Translations under genes and position numbers: made by a program
Shown: piece by piece, positions 11,668 through 23,207 of the stretch
How positions within the stretch are numbered: the first letter of the stretch is position 1
Layout of the letters: each line of letters opens with the position of its first letter
The notes under the pieces: generated by a model
Told to the model about the DNA's origin: nothing
What the model saw: the letters and a program-made list of their open reading frames with translations, nothing else
The model's database searches: none
NCBI RefSeq assembly: GCF_002575655.3
Contig: NC_053039.3
Location: forward strand, 224,211,622 to 224,275,621
From: Aegilops tauschii subsp. strangulata
Taxonomy: Eukaryota > Streptophyta > Magnoliopsida > Poales > Poaceae
Length of the DNA stretch: 64,000 bases
Direction: 5' to 3'

Positions 11668-11756
11668 GTGGGAGCCAACCGGCTGGGTCGGAACGGAATG
11701 CGTGGTCGTGTTCATCGGGAGGGCTTGGACAGAACAGGCGATGGAAACGAGGCCTG

Positions 11757-12130
11757 GCGTACCGCGGAACGGAGGAAACGGACCTCCTACGGTCGAAACG
11801 GGGGTCCTGTTGATCGGGAGGGGTGTGGCGTACCGCAAAATGGAGGAAACGGACCTCCTAAGGTTGAAACGGGGGTCCTGTTGATCGGGAGGGGTGTGGC
11901 GTACCGCAAACGGAGGAAACGGACCTCCTACGGTCGAAACGGGAGTCCTGTTGATCGGGAGGGGTGTGGTGTACCGCAAAACGGACGAAACGGACCTCCT
12001 ACGGTCGAAACGGGGGTCCTATTGATCGGGAGGGGTGTGGCGTACCGCAAAACGGACGAAACGGACCTCCTACGGTCGAAACGGGGGTCCTGTTCATCGG
12101 GAGGGGTGTGGCGTACCGCAAACGGGACTC
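11757..12130. repeat. 71-bp minisatellite, five full copies plus a partial one
   Basis: Units begin GCGTACCGCAAA at 11757, 11828, 11899, 11969, 12040 and 12111, with spacings of 71, 71, 70, 71 and 71 bases. Each contains AAACGGACCTCCTACGGTCG and GATCGGGAGGGGTGTG. A long reading frame runs across it, but it is better explained by the repeat than by a protein. Confidence 0.92.
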
Positions 12131-12383
12131 CACGGGATACTGTTCATCTCCACCGTCGACCTCCTCTAGCCTCCACGGGCTACCGTCGACCTCCTCCAGC
12201 CTCCACGGGCTCCTGTTCATCCAGCCTCCACCGCGCGCTACTCCACCGGCTACTGTTCAACCACCCCTCCACCGTCTACTGTTCATCCAGCCCTCCACAC
12301 CACAGGGTCCTGTTCAACCACCCCTCCATTGTCTACTGTTCATCCAACACCCCCCCCCCCCGCAACGCATACTGTTCATCCAA

Positions 12384-12550
12384 TCGATCGGCTTCAGTTA
12401 GCAGCAGTAGTGAAGGAATCGCTCGATCGGGTTCAGTTAAAAGCCATCGATCGATCGCTCGGGTTCAGTAACGCGTAGCCTGCAGTGCAATCGCTCGGGT
12501 TCAGTTAGAGCCCAACGCCTCGCTCGGGTTCAGTTAGAGCCAACGCCTCG
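12384..12550. repeat. Short subterminal repeats (TCGCTCGGGTTCAGTTA)
   Basis: Five spaced copies of TCGGGTTCAGTTA-like words, with GATCG clusters between them, lie about 350-500 bases inside the CACTA terminus. Clustered subterminal repeats at such a distance are a known feature of CACTA elements, where they are transposase-binding sites in studied cases. Confidence 0.65.
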
Positions 12551-12886
12551 CACACACGCGCGTACGTGTACGAGAGAAACGCGCATCGCTCGGCCCCCGA
12601 CCTCCCACCGTAACCGGGAACTCCCCGAAATTTTCCTCTCCCTCGCTTCTACCACGATTTTTTCCGTCATGGACGGCCCAAAGAATGTCAGGGCAGTTGC
12701 GTCTCCGGCCCGCCCAGGACGAAAAGCCCATTTTCTGTCATGATTTTTTGTCATAGAAGTAGGAGCCCACCACATCTATGATGATACCGGGTTTTGTCAC
12801 AATTATCGTCATAGAAGTGTCATATGTATGACAGGAAAAAATTTCGTTCAGCCCAAAATGTCACAGATGTGTCTTTTTTTGTAGTG

Positions 12887-14860
12887 TCTGATGAGGGTAG
12901 CAGAAGCACCCCAAGCAACTTGCCCAAGGCAGCAACAAGGACAAGGAGTAAAAGAAATTCAGATTCTGAAGATGAAGACTATGTTGCTGTTGAGGAGGAA
13001 GTCACCTCCAATAAAGTGCTGAAAAAGGAATATGCTGCTGCTGTTGCAACCAAGCCTGGGTTGCACAAGAAGGCTCCTGCCAAGAGAGTGCCCATGTCCA
13101 AAGCCAGAGCATCAACTCAGAAAAAAGCTCAACCAACAAGTGGAGCTGGAAAGGAAGAGAGGAAGATGGTGCAAACTTGTTGATCCTATGGCTGAATTTG
13201 AGAAGCACTCATCAAATGAGGAAGAGGATGATGAAGAAGCTGCAGCACCAAAACCCAAGACTCAGAAGTTGATGGGGGATGCCATCAAGTCCGGGGCTGC
13301 TCCATCGAAGCCCAAGACTGCCCCCAAGGCTACTGCTCAAGCTTCTAAGCCTACAACACCAAAGAGATCTACCAGGAACATCCCTGCTGCTGAAAAGAAC
13401 AAGGCCCAGTGCCTGAAGTGGAAGAAGAAGAAGAAGAATCCCAAGTTCTTAGGAAATTGAAGCCAAAGATTCCTGATCATGATGACAATCATCCAGTAGC
13501 TGAGAACATGAAGGAATGGAAAGATGCAGGTCTCAGATTGTGGAGACAGTCAGACCCCTATGTTGTGAGAAGAAGAACTGCTATGGACTATAGGTTTCAC
13601 ACTAAGGAACAGTAGGACTTCTATGAGACAGTGCTCTTGGATAAGAAGCCCGTGGTGTGTGACATGAAATGGGTGGACTGGAGATACATTGACAACAATG
13701 AAGATCACTTTCCTGGAGTTCATGAGAGCTTCAGACTCAATGGAGTTGACACTTTTGTGGGTCAGAAATTGACCAAATCGAATGATGAGTTGATCATGCA
13801 GTTCTACTCCACTCAACATTTTTACCCAGATGGAAAGATTGTCTAGATGACTGAGGGTACTAGGTACCAATCTACAGTTGCTGAGTGGGCCAAGCTTATG
13901 AATGCCCCTGAAGAGCATGAGGATGATACTGATGTCTATGCCAAGCACAAGAAAGATCACAACTCCATGGAAAATATGTACAAGGAGATACCTGACAAAG
14001 CCTTGGAGACACACAAGCTAGGCTCAGTGTACTATCTGTTGTCTGGATTGGCCACCATGAACACTGTATTGAGGCACACATTGTTGCCCAAGTTAGGAGA
14101 TCACAGGATGATCAGAGGCCACTCCATCAACTTGCTTCAGATGTTTGATGTGCCACAAAAATTTAAGGTGATGAGTTTGATTGTTGAGACCATCAAGAGA
14201 ACTGCAGCAGATCAGAAGAGATCATGTGGGTATGCTCCACACATCAAGATGCTCATAAACTCCAAGATGAGCACAGGCACATATCTGTTGGATAAACAGC
14301 ACCTTCCCTTGAGGCCTGATTCTGAGTATAACACAGTTGTGATGGATCCTACTCATCCAACTTCTGTTGAGGCTCAAGAGAAGAGAGAGAAGGCACAGGC
14401 TGAAAAAGCTTCAAGGATACTAGATCCTTCTGCAGTCAATCTCAAGACCAAGCAGGACCGGCTCAGCTATCTGCTTGAGCCCACTGTGAGAATAGAGAAA
14501 GGACTAGCTACCCTGACTCGAAATCAAGAGAGCCTTGAGAGAATCTTTGAGACAAAACTTCATGACTTGGATGTCAAGGTCACAGAGATTCAGACTTTAG
14601 TGGAGAAGATACAAGAAGAGCTTGAGGACAGAAGTGACAAGACCACCACTGATGCTTATGAGAGGGTGCCCAAAAGACAGAGGTCTGCAGCAGTGCCAGT
14701 GACAGACACTAGGGCTACAACTTCAGCTCCTGCAACCACAGCTTCAGGTGCCCCTCCAGTGGCAACTCCGCCAGGTCCACAGACTTCTTCAGATGCATTC
14801 GTTGCAGGACTCCTCTCCACGCCACCTTCGCACTCCGGAGCTCCCGGACATCAAGCTTAG
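12887..14860 (+). pseudogene. Sirevirus envelope-like ORF (putative plant transposon protein type), decayed
   Basis: This is the extra ORF found after pol in Sireviruses; its function is unproven. The first ~200 codons are Lys/Ala/Pro-rich with acidic runs (SDSEDEDYVAVEEE, SNEEEDDEEAAAP). A conserved central part follows (FYETVLLDKKPVVCDMKW, GVDTFVGQKLTKSNDELIM, HKLGSVYYLLSGLATMNTVL). After it comes a coiled-coil-like stretch (about 14480-14640) and a Thr/Ala/Pro-rich tail. Breaks seen are a frame change near 13170-13185, a frame change near 13405, TAG at 13613-13615 and TAG at 13844-13846. The last 337 codons are open. The beginning is lost at the CACTA junction. Confidence 0.75.
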
Positions 14861-14908
14861 AGAGCCGCATAGCACAATGCATTTCCATGATTTTTGGTAA
14901 CTTGTTGC

Positions 14909-14925
14909 CAAAGGGGGGAGAAAGT
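14909..14925 (+). other. Polypurine tract, upstream copy
   Basis: AAAGGGGGGAGAAAG lies just after the envelope-like ORF. Sireviruses carry several such tracts in the spacer before the 3' LTR; the functional one is nearest the LTR. Confidence 0.7.
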
Positions 14926-14959
14926 GTATAGATCATAGGCTTCGAGAGAGAGAGTGTGT

Positions 14960-17900
14960 TGTGACGCCCCCGATTCAATCTTACACTAATCATGCACGCA
15001 AATGTGTACGATCAAGATCAGGGACTCACGGGAAGATATCACAACACAACTCTACAACATAAATAAGTCATACAAGCATCATAATACAAGCCAGGGGCCT
15101 CGAGGGCTCGAATACAAGTGCTCGATCATAGACGAGTCAGCGGAAGCAACAATATCTGAGTATAGACATAAGTTAAACAAGTTTGCCTTAAGAAGGCTAG
15201 CACAAACTGGGATACAGATCGAACGAGGCGTAGGCCTCCTGCCTGGGATCCTCCTAACTACTGGTCCTCATCAACGGGCTGCACGTAGTAGTAGGCACCT
15301 CCAGTGTCGTAGGAGTCGTCGTCGACGGTGGCGTCTGGCTCCTGGACTCCAGCATCTGGTTGCGACAACCAGGTAGAAAGGAAAGGGGGAAAAGAGGGAG
15401 AGAGGCAACCGTGAGTACTCATCCAAAGTACTCGCAAGCAAGGAACTACACTACATATGCATGGGTATATGTGTAAAGGGCCATATCAGTGGTCTGAACT
15501 ACAGAATGCCAGAATAAGAGGGGGATAGCTAGTCCTGTCGAAGACTACGCTTCTGGCCATCTCCATCTTGCAGCATGTAGAAGAGGGTAGATTGAAGTCC
15601 TCCAAGTAGCATCGCATAGCATACTCCTACCCGGCGATCCCCTCCTCGTCGCCCTGTTAGAGAGCGATCACCGGGTTGTATCTGGCACTTGGAAGGGTGT
15701 ATTTTATTAAGTATCCGGTTCTAGTTGTCATAAGGTCAAGGTACAACTCCGGGTCGTCCTTTTACCGAGGGACACGGCTATTCGAATAGATAAACTTCCC
15801 TGCAGGGGTGCACCACATAACCCAACACGCTTGATCTCATTTGGCCGGACACACTTTCCTAGGTCATGCCCGGCCTCGGAAGATCAACACGTCGCAGCCC
15901 CACCTAGGCACAACAGAGAGGTCAGCACGCCGGCCTAAATCCTATGGCGCAGGGGTCTGGGTCCATCGCCCATTGCACACCTGCACGTTGCGAACACGAC
16001 CGGAAGCAGACCTAGCCTAGCAGGCGTTCCAGTCCAATCCGGCGCGCGCCACTCAGTCGCTGACGTCAAGAAGGCTTCGGCTGATACCACGACGTCGAGT
16101 GGCCATAACTGTTCCCGCGTAGTTGGTTAGTGCGTATAGACCAAATGGCCAGACTCAGATCAAATACCAAGATCTCGTTAAGCGTGTTAAGTATCCGCGA
16201 ACGCCGACCAGGGCCAGGCCCACCTCTCTCCTAGGTGGTCTCAACCTGCCCTGTCGCTCCGCCACAAAGTAACAGTCGGGGGCCGTCAGGAACCCAGGCC
16301 CACCTCTACCGGGATGGAGTCACCTGTCCTTTCAGCCCTCTCATCAGAATCACTTGCGGGTACTCAACGAGCCGACCCGACTTTAGTCCCCACATGTGTC
16401 ATGTATATAAAGTATATAGTATAAACCCGTGATCACCTCCCGAAGTGATCATGACCCAATAGTATAGCATGGCAGAGGGACAAGAGTGTAGGGTCACTGA
16501 TGGAACACTAGCATCCTATACTAAGCAGTAGGATAGCAGCTAAGGGTAACAACTGTAGCAACAATGACAGGCTATGCATCAGGATAGGATTAACGGAAAG
16601 CAGTAACATGCTACCCTACTCTAATGCAAGCAGTATAGAGAAGAATAGGCGATATCTGGTGATCAAGGGGGGGCTTGCCTGGTTGCTCTGGCAAGAAGGA
16701 GGGGTCGTCAACTCCGTAGTCGAACTGGGCAGCAGCAGCGTCGGTCTCGTAGTCTACCGGAGAGAAGAGGGGGAAGAAACAGTAAATACAATGCAAACAT
16801 AAGCATGACGATGCGTGACATGACAATGAGCGGTGCTAGGTGTGCCCTAACGCGGCAGTAGGTGGTACCGGCGAAGGGGGGGAACATCCGGGGAAAGTAT
16901 TCCCGATGTTTCGCGTTTTTGGATAGACGGGCCGGAGGGGGAAAGTTCCATGTTCGCTATGCTAGGAATGTGTGGCTGACAAACGGACTATGTATTCGGA
17001 TTCGTCTCGTCGTTCTGAGCAACTTTCATGTACAAAGTTTTTCCATCCGAGCTACGGTTTATTTTATATTAAATTTTAAAGATTTAAATCATTTTTAGAA
17101 TTTAATAAATTAATTTAATTCGAAATTTAATTAATGAATCAGCATGACGTCAGCATGACGTCAGCAGTCACCGTTGACCATTGACCTGGTCAACCTGACA
17201 GGTGGGTCCCACCTGTGAGGGGCTGTTAGCTAATTAACAGTAGTTAATTGGGTTAATTAGTTATTAGGTTAATTTATCTTAATTAGTTAATATTAAGAGG
17301 ATTAATTAAGTTAATTAACTATCTTAATTAATTATCTTTATTATTTATTTATTTATTTATTTTTAGTAAAAAATATAAATCATTTTTTTAAACGTTCTCT
17401 GGGCGGGGCCCATGTGTCATAGGCCCCAGGGGCCATTGCGGGTTACGGGCGCTGGGCTAACCGGGGCTCCGCCCGAGCGGGCGCATGCCCAGGAGCGGAC
17501 GAACCCGGCAAGGCGCCGGAGCAAGGGGGCCGGTGGCCACGGCAAGGCCATGGCCGGAGCAGGGAGGAGCGCGGGGCAAGGGGAGGCGGCGGAGGGGTGG
17601 CCGCGGTGGCAGCAGGAGGCGGCACCAGAGTGGGGCCGCGCAGACGGGCGGGCACGGTGGAGGCGGTCAGCGCGGCGACGGCGGGCGCGGTCAGCGCGGC
17701 TGTAGCTGGGGAGGGCGAGACGGCGAGCTCGCGGGCCGGTGGGCAGGGGCGCGGCGACGATGCACGGGACGCAGGCGCGGGCGCGGTGACCGCTCGGAGC
17801 CAGCGGCCCCGGTCAGGAGCATGGGCGACGGGGACGGGGAGAGAGGGAGGTGCTCACGGGCGGTGTAGGGAAGTGGCAGCGGGCTTGAGGAGGAGGACGG

Positions 17901-18932
17901 GGACGACGGCGGTCCGGCGATGTTGGCGAGGTGGAGCTCGTCGGGGAAGCGATCGGCGACGACAATTTGGGGCGGCGTTGAGGTCGTGCCCCGATCCAGG
18001 ACTGGATCGGGGAGAGGGGTGAGGACGAGGAGGCGAGCGGCGGGCTCGAGGCGGCGATGGCGGGGCGAGGTGGCGCCGGCGATCCGGCGACGACGACGGC
18101 GCGAGCGAAGGGGTCGGGACGACGAGCGGCTTCGGGTCGGGCAGCGCCACGCAGAAGGAGAGGGGCCGTGGGGTCGAGGTGGTGGCGAGGGGCGACGGTG
18201 TGGTACGCCGGTGGGGCGACGGGAGGGGCCAGCTCCGCGAGGGGGGTGGCGGCGACGTCGAGGTGGCGGTGGGGCGATGGGATCGGGGGGTTGCCCCGAT
18301 CCAGATCGGGGAAGGGCGAGAGGGAGGAGTGGGACGAGGGGGAGGGAGTGGGTGCGAGTGGGTTAGGGTTAGCGGTTACAAGGGGATAATGGAGTGAGTG
18401 GGGGCGGCCTGGGCCAGGTGGGTCGGAGTGGGCCTTTGGGCCGGGGGGGATGGTGCTGGCCGGCTGGGCCGCTTGGCCCAGTTGGCCAGGGGGTTCCTTT
18501 TCATTTTTTTGTTTGTGTTTCTTTTCTGTTTTATTTTAGTTACATTTTATTTTAGTTTTGTAAAATGCCAATTGAGCACCTAAATTAGTATTACTAATTA
18601 GTCCACTGCCACAATTAACTTGGCACCTAAAATAAAATATTTTGTAATTGTTCAGTATTAAAGTATTTAAATAATAGTTTTGCTACTGTTTTATTACCAT
18701 TTGAATATTTGAACATTTTATAAAACTGTGGTTCTCCACCATAATTACCTACGCATTATTTGGCACAACCCGAACATTTTAGTTTTAAAGTTTGAAAACT
18801 TTTGTTGTTTGCCTTTTATTCAATTTTGAATTTGAATTGGTTTTTGAACTAACGCGGGATTAACTACAGTGACAGAGGTGACGTGGCATCAATAGCAGGG
18901 AATTACTGTAGTCTAATTATCCGGGCGTCACA
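14960..18932 (-). repeat. 3' LTR of the LARD-type element
   Basis: It is nearly identical to 23208-27146, with scattered substitutions and small indels (for example an ACTCCTGG versus ACTGG difference near 15263). It contains an AT-rich part (17040-17390, TTAATTA words and a TTTA run) and a very GC-rich part (17400-18480). The long reading frames in the GC-rich part appear on both strands and in both LTRs and are not taken as genes. Confidence 0.92.
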
Positions 18933-21900
18933 ATTCTCCTCCACTACAAGAAATCTTGTCCCGAGATTTAAGTCGGGAGTAAGGGGGAAAGTTCTAGTTA
19001 CGATATTCTAACGGATCTTCTCGAAGAAGTTAATCCCTTTCATTGATGTCTTCAATTCTTTATTCCAATGCATCATGATAAAGTTGTCGTCCTTTCTTCG
19101 GGAACTCCACCGTACTTACGAAAGGTTAAGAGGGGAAAACTCTATAAGGACAGATTCTAACAGGATTGAGCATCAGACGGTAGGAAGAAGCATAAGTACC
19201 TCTCGAATTGAAACTTAAGAAGATATCGAGAGCAAAGTAAGAAGGTACCATGAGAAGTTTCAAATGGATAGGTAATGGTTCGATGTCTGAAACCAAGTGC
19301 GAAAGGGGTCCAGAGCAACGAGATTAAGTATTGCGTCTGTTACGAAAATAGATCACTAGGAAGGTGGCCCGTGAATTACATGTGAGGCCACGCGTGAGGA
19401 ACAACCTTGGGTACAGGGGGTGTACAGGAGAGTCAGGTTTCAATCCTGTGGAACTGTGGGTTATGGGCCCACCATGTGGTTAAAGTAGGAAGGGCGGTGA
19501 CATCTTGCATGATCATGATAGCAAGGCATGTCAAAGGGTAGCCTCTCAGTTAAATGTCAGCAACATCGTCGGTACCAAGGGCGAGGGACGAAGAGAACCA
19601 CTTTCCTGCTCGTTGAACGAGGTGGACCAATAGGCAACGTTCTCGTCCATCGGTGGCTACAGGAATGTCATCAAAAATAGTAACAGGGTCTTATTGACAG
19701 AGTAGTACACCGAGGTGTTTACATAAGCAGTGAATTATTACTGCTTAAATCATATAGATCACAAGAAAGATTAAATAAAATAATGGAAAGGAAAAGGGTG
19801 ATCATCAGATTAAACAGAACAATGGAAAGGAAAATGTGTTTAAACACATATTTCAAGGGTATATCCTTCCCAAGGACAAGCTGAGCATGATATCCATGAC
19901 AGGATATAATGTAGAAAACTCTTTAGGTAGGGGAGAGAAATTTCATGACATTACCCATACAATGGTGTTTGGATAATTGAGCAGGAAACATTTAGCATTG
20001 GGCTTCAAATGTTCCTGTTGAAAATCGGAGTACCATAGACATGCTTCGAGATAGCATTGACATGGTCAACAGGTGAAGATCAGACTTTGGAAACAAAAGG
20101 ATCCATCAGGAACAACTTATAGAATAAGTCTTTCAATTTCCTCATGGAAGAATGGATAACCTTTGTGAAAGGAAGTCTATAACAATAGGTCCTCCGGCCA
20201 GTTGTGCTAGGCATGACATCGCCCTACCGGGTCATATAGAGACCAATGTATAACTCTTGGAAATATGTTCCAACCATCGTAGCTGACCGAGGTTCAGATC
20301 TGATTGGTGTCAGGATACCTCAGACTCAGGATGTCTGAGAAGAAAGGTGCAACACAAATTGATGGGATGACATTGTAAGATTCTCGGGAAATGAACTATG
20401 AAAGCAAGTTCTGAAACAAGAGTTCATCATTAAACCAAGGAGAGGATGAGGGGGTGGCTGATGGACTCAGTGACAATTCCTCGAGATTTCCAAAAAGAGG
20501 GGTTTCCACACTTATGTGAACAAGGAGATAAGATTTGTCAGATCAAATGATATAATGAGGTATGCTCGAGGAAAACATACACAATTAAACATTGGTTGAA
20601 AGGTGCACCCGAAATATGGGCTTAGGTAGAATGATCTATGTTAGAACGGTGATTCGATAACCAATTGTCTAAGAATGAAATATCGACCATTAACTTCAAA
20701 GCAATAGGGTTGCTAGAAGTTTTGAAGTCGCACATCATAGTTCAATTGTCGGTTTTCCGGTTAGAAACAACACGGGGATCAGAAAACAAATGGAGATGGC
20801 GAGAAGTATTACTATATCAAGAATTCTCAAGAGGTGGAGAAATTCTCACAATATCCTTGACATAAAAGATGGTAATACTCCAAGGTAGAACATAACATAA
20901 GCTGGTTAGCAAGGAGCTCCATAACATGATCAAGTTTGTGATGAAAGGAATGTAAGGATGTTGTCGATGGTAACTCAAATTACCAAGGAACGAGGATGGC
21001 ACTTATCATCAAGAATTCCATTGATATCCTGGAAGGAGTCAAAATGTTGATGATGATCATGACATTTTGTTGTTGAGGGGATTCACGAAGAAGCAATTGA
21101 TCAGCGACTGCATCAAGCAAAAGGACTGATGCAACAAAAGATTATTGGAGCCACAGATACTACACAAACTCGGGGTCAAGTTTGTTGTTCGAGGAAAAAA
21201 ATATGATGAGGAAAATCGACGTAAGCTTAGCTCATCGTCGAAAGTGGTGCTCCGGGAATAAGGACCAGGTAGCACAGTTAAAATCATCAAGATAATGATA
21301 TAGCCAAACAGGCTAGGAATGGCGTGATCGGGTACAAACTCGTACTTAAAGAAGATTACTAAGAGTTGTTTAACCGTAGTGCGGACTCGGTTCAATTATC
21401 GGTGTCTTTGCGTGATTAATAACTCAGAGCCCGTGGTAAATTGGAATCAGTGAGAATGTAGCACTTGATGAAGAACTCATAAGAAGTTATGCAGTTCCAT
21501 GATAATCTCGAGATACCAGGGGGTAATACTCGACGACAGATCAAGGTAGAGGTGGGACTAGGGTATTGCTTTGCAGAAGACAAGTGCTCAAACTTGCACG
21601 AGAAACGGAATCAAGGAGAAACATGGTCGGAACCACGATTGCTGGGCAGACGCATTGATCTGTAAAAGACAAATGTTTTGACTTGTCCGAGAAATGGGAT
21701 CAAAGAAGAACAATCATGGTCGGAACCACTGTTGCAAAGGATCAATTCACAGATACCAGATGATAGTTATCAAGGAAATAGTTATTATTACAAGAAGCTT
21801 TCATGATAGGATCTACATCGTGTCCATGGGCATGAACACAAAGTTCAAGGTCGACTCCCACTTCTTTAATGCATAACCTTTCATTCACTCCTCTAAATAA

Positions 21901-23207
21901 ATGATTTCAGTGTCAAAACCTACTTGGTGAATTACCAGAGGAGTATGACCCGTGAAAACTTTCGGGTCACACAGATTAAGGAAGGCATAGGTTCAACCCA
22001 TCGGGGCATCTTAGAACATATACCATGAACTTTAGGATCAATTAACACGTGCTCAAAGCAGAGCATGGTTGACAAAGGCATAGGATATAACTTGACAAAG
22101 GCAGAAGACACAATTTACCAAAGGCATTATGTATCAAGGAAGAAACTCTCAAGGTTATTGGAAATGAAGGACACGGTCGGATAATAACCAAGCAATTGGT
22201 CTGGCGGTCCACAACGGGGCTGATGTGAGTATTGGTACTCAATCAGAGGAAGAAGGAATGCCAAGGCATCAGATTACAGAAACAACTGACTAATTCAAAG
22301 CTTAATGCAAAGAAATTTTATGATTTCCAAATCAGGAAGCAATCGTTCTGATCGAAAATGAATAAGTTCAGTAGACTTAGAAGCACAACTGATCAAGGCA
22401 TTGATTGGTCAAGAACCAGCTCATATCCAAAGGACGTCTGAGCCGGAAGGATAATCCTAGGATTCGACTAGTGATTGTGAACATTCACAACTTATTGAAT
22501 CAATGGACTCAAAAATGATAGTGACAAAGGGTGCCAATAAGATTACTATACTTATGGGATTAACCATAATGCAAGCAAGCAAGAATTTCAAGAACAACAG
22601 GCTGTTGAGGATTTCTGAAAGATCAAATAGTATGTCGAAGTCTTTTGTGAAACACATGAACAACTGGGAATGAGCGGATACTCGATAAGTGCGAGGAATT
22701 ATCTGTAGGGATATTCATGCGACAAAGATCTGTAAGGCAGTGGCTCAAGAGATTCTTAATAGTCGAAGAATAATTCGATGCATCTTGTCATAACAAGAGC
22801 AGCTAGGAATGGAAGTAAGAAGGTCAGGTGTAAGTATTTATCCATAGGGATGTACCGGTGGTAGGGGATTGCAAAAGCGACGGGCACAGAGTCTCGAGAG
22901 AACATCAGAGGGTATCTCGGAATCTTTCGATGCACCAAGCAATCATCTGGAGTGAGGGGCTATCCGGGAGGAAGTAGTTACGAGAACCTAGAGTCCGAGT
23001 TAGTAAAATCATTTCACCCGAATAGAAGAGAGGTCAGAGTCCCAGAGTATAGGTCAAGGAATAAAAGATCCTAATACCACCCAATGGCGACATGGGCCCG
23101 TAACCCACACAGCCATGTTAGTAAAAGTTTTTTTCAATGACTAGACTCGACTTCGGCCAAGGAGTTGGAAAGGGGATTCCTACAGGCAGTCGGCTCTGAT
23201 ACCAACT
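18933..23207 (-). other. Non-coding internal domain of the LARD-type element
   Basis: It spans about 4.3 kb. The longest open frame is about 112 codons and has no retroelement motif. It carries the polypurine tract at its left end (18933-18944, minus) and the primer binding site at its right end. Some AAGGAACGAG/GAGGAACA-type words recur, but nothing organised was seen. No host gene is recognised. Confidence 0.7.
23193..23204 (-). other. Primer binding site (initiator tRNA-Met type)
   Basis: Plus-strand GCTCTGATACCA is, on the minus strand, TGGTATCAGAGC. It lies three bases inside the 5' LTR (23208-27146). It fixes the direction of the element. Confidence 0.93.

Larger units (their letters stand above)
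11500..12886. mobile_element. Terminal part of a CACTA (En/Spm) DNA transposon
   Basis: The right end reads GTGTCTTTTTTTGTAGTG and stops at 12886. On the minus strand this is CACTACAAAAAAAGACAC, a classic CACTA terminus. Inside it lie repeated TGTCATAGAAG and TGTCAT words and the subterminal repeats. No transposase coding sequence and no opposite terminus were found, so the left limit given here is arbitrary. The base after the end (TCT...) belongs to Sirevirus-derived coding DNA. Confidence 0.75.

Noticed and set aside
11523..12130. Regularly spaced repeats that could suggest a CRISPR-like array
   Set aside because: Units are directly tandem without unique spacers, and the genome is a plant's; they are minisatellites.
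11425..12471. A 348-codon plus-strand frame
   Set aside because: It runs through 29-bp and 71-bp tandem arrays and is kept open by the repeats; there is no domain, and other frames are also open.
17412..18583. Many long Arg/Gly-rich reading frames in a GC-rich block, repeated at 25651-26796
   Set aside because: They occur on both strands, in several frames, and in both LTRs of one element. They follow from GC-rich LTR sequence with few stop codons, not from genes.
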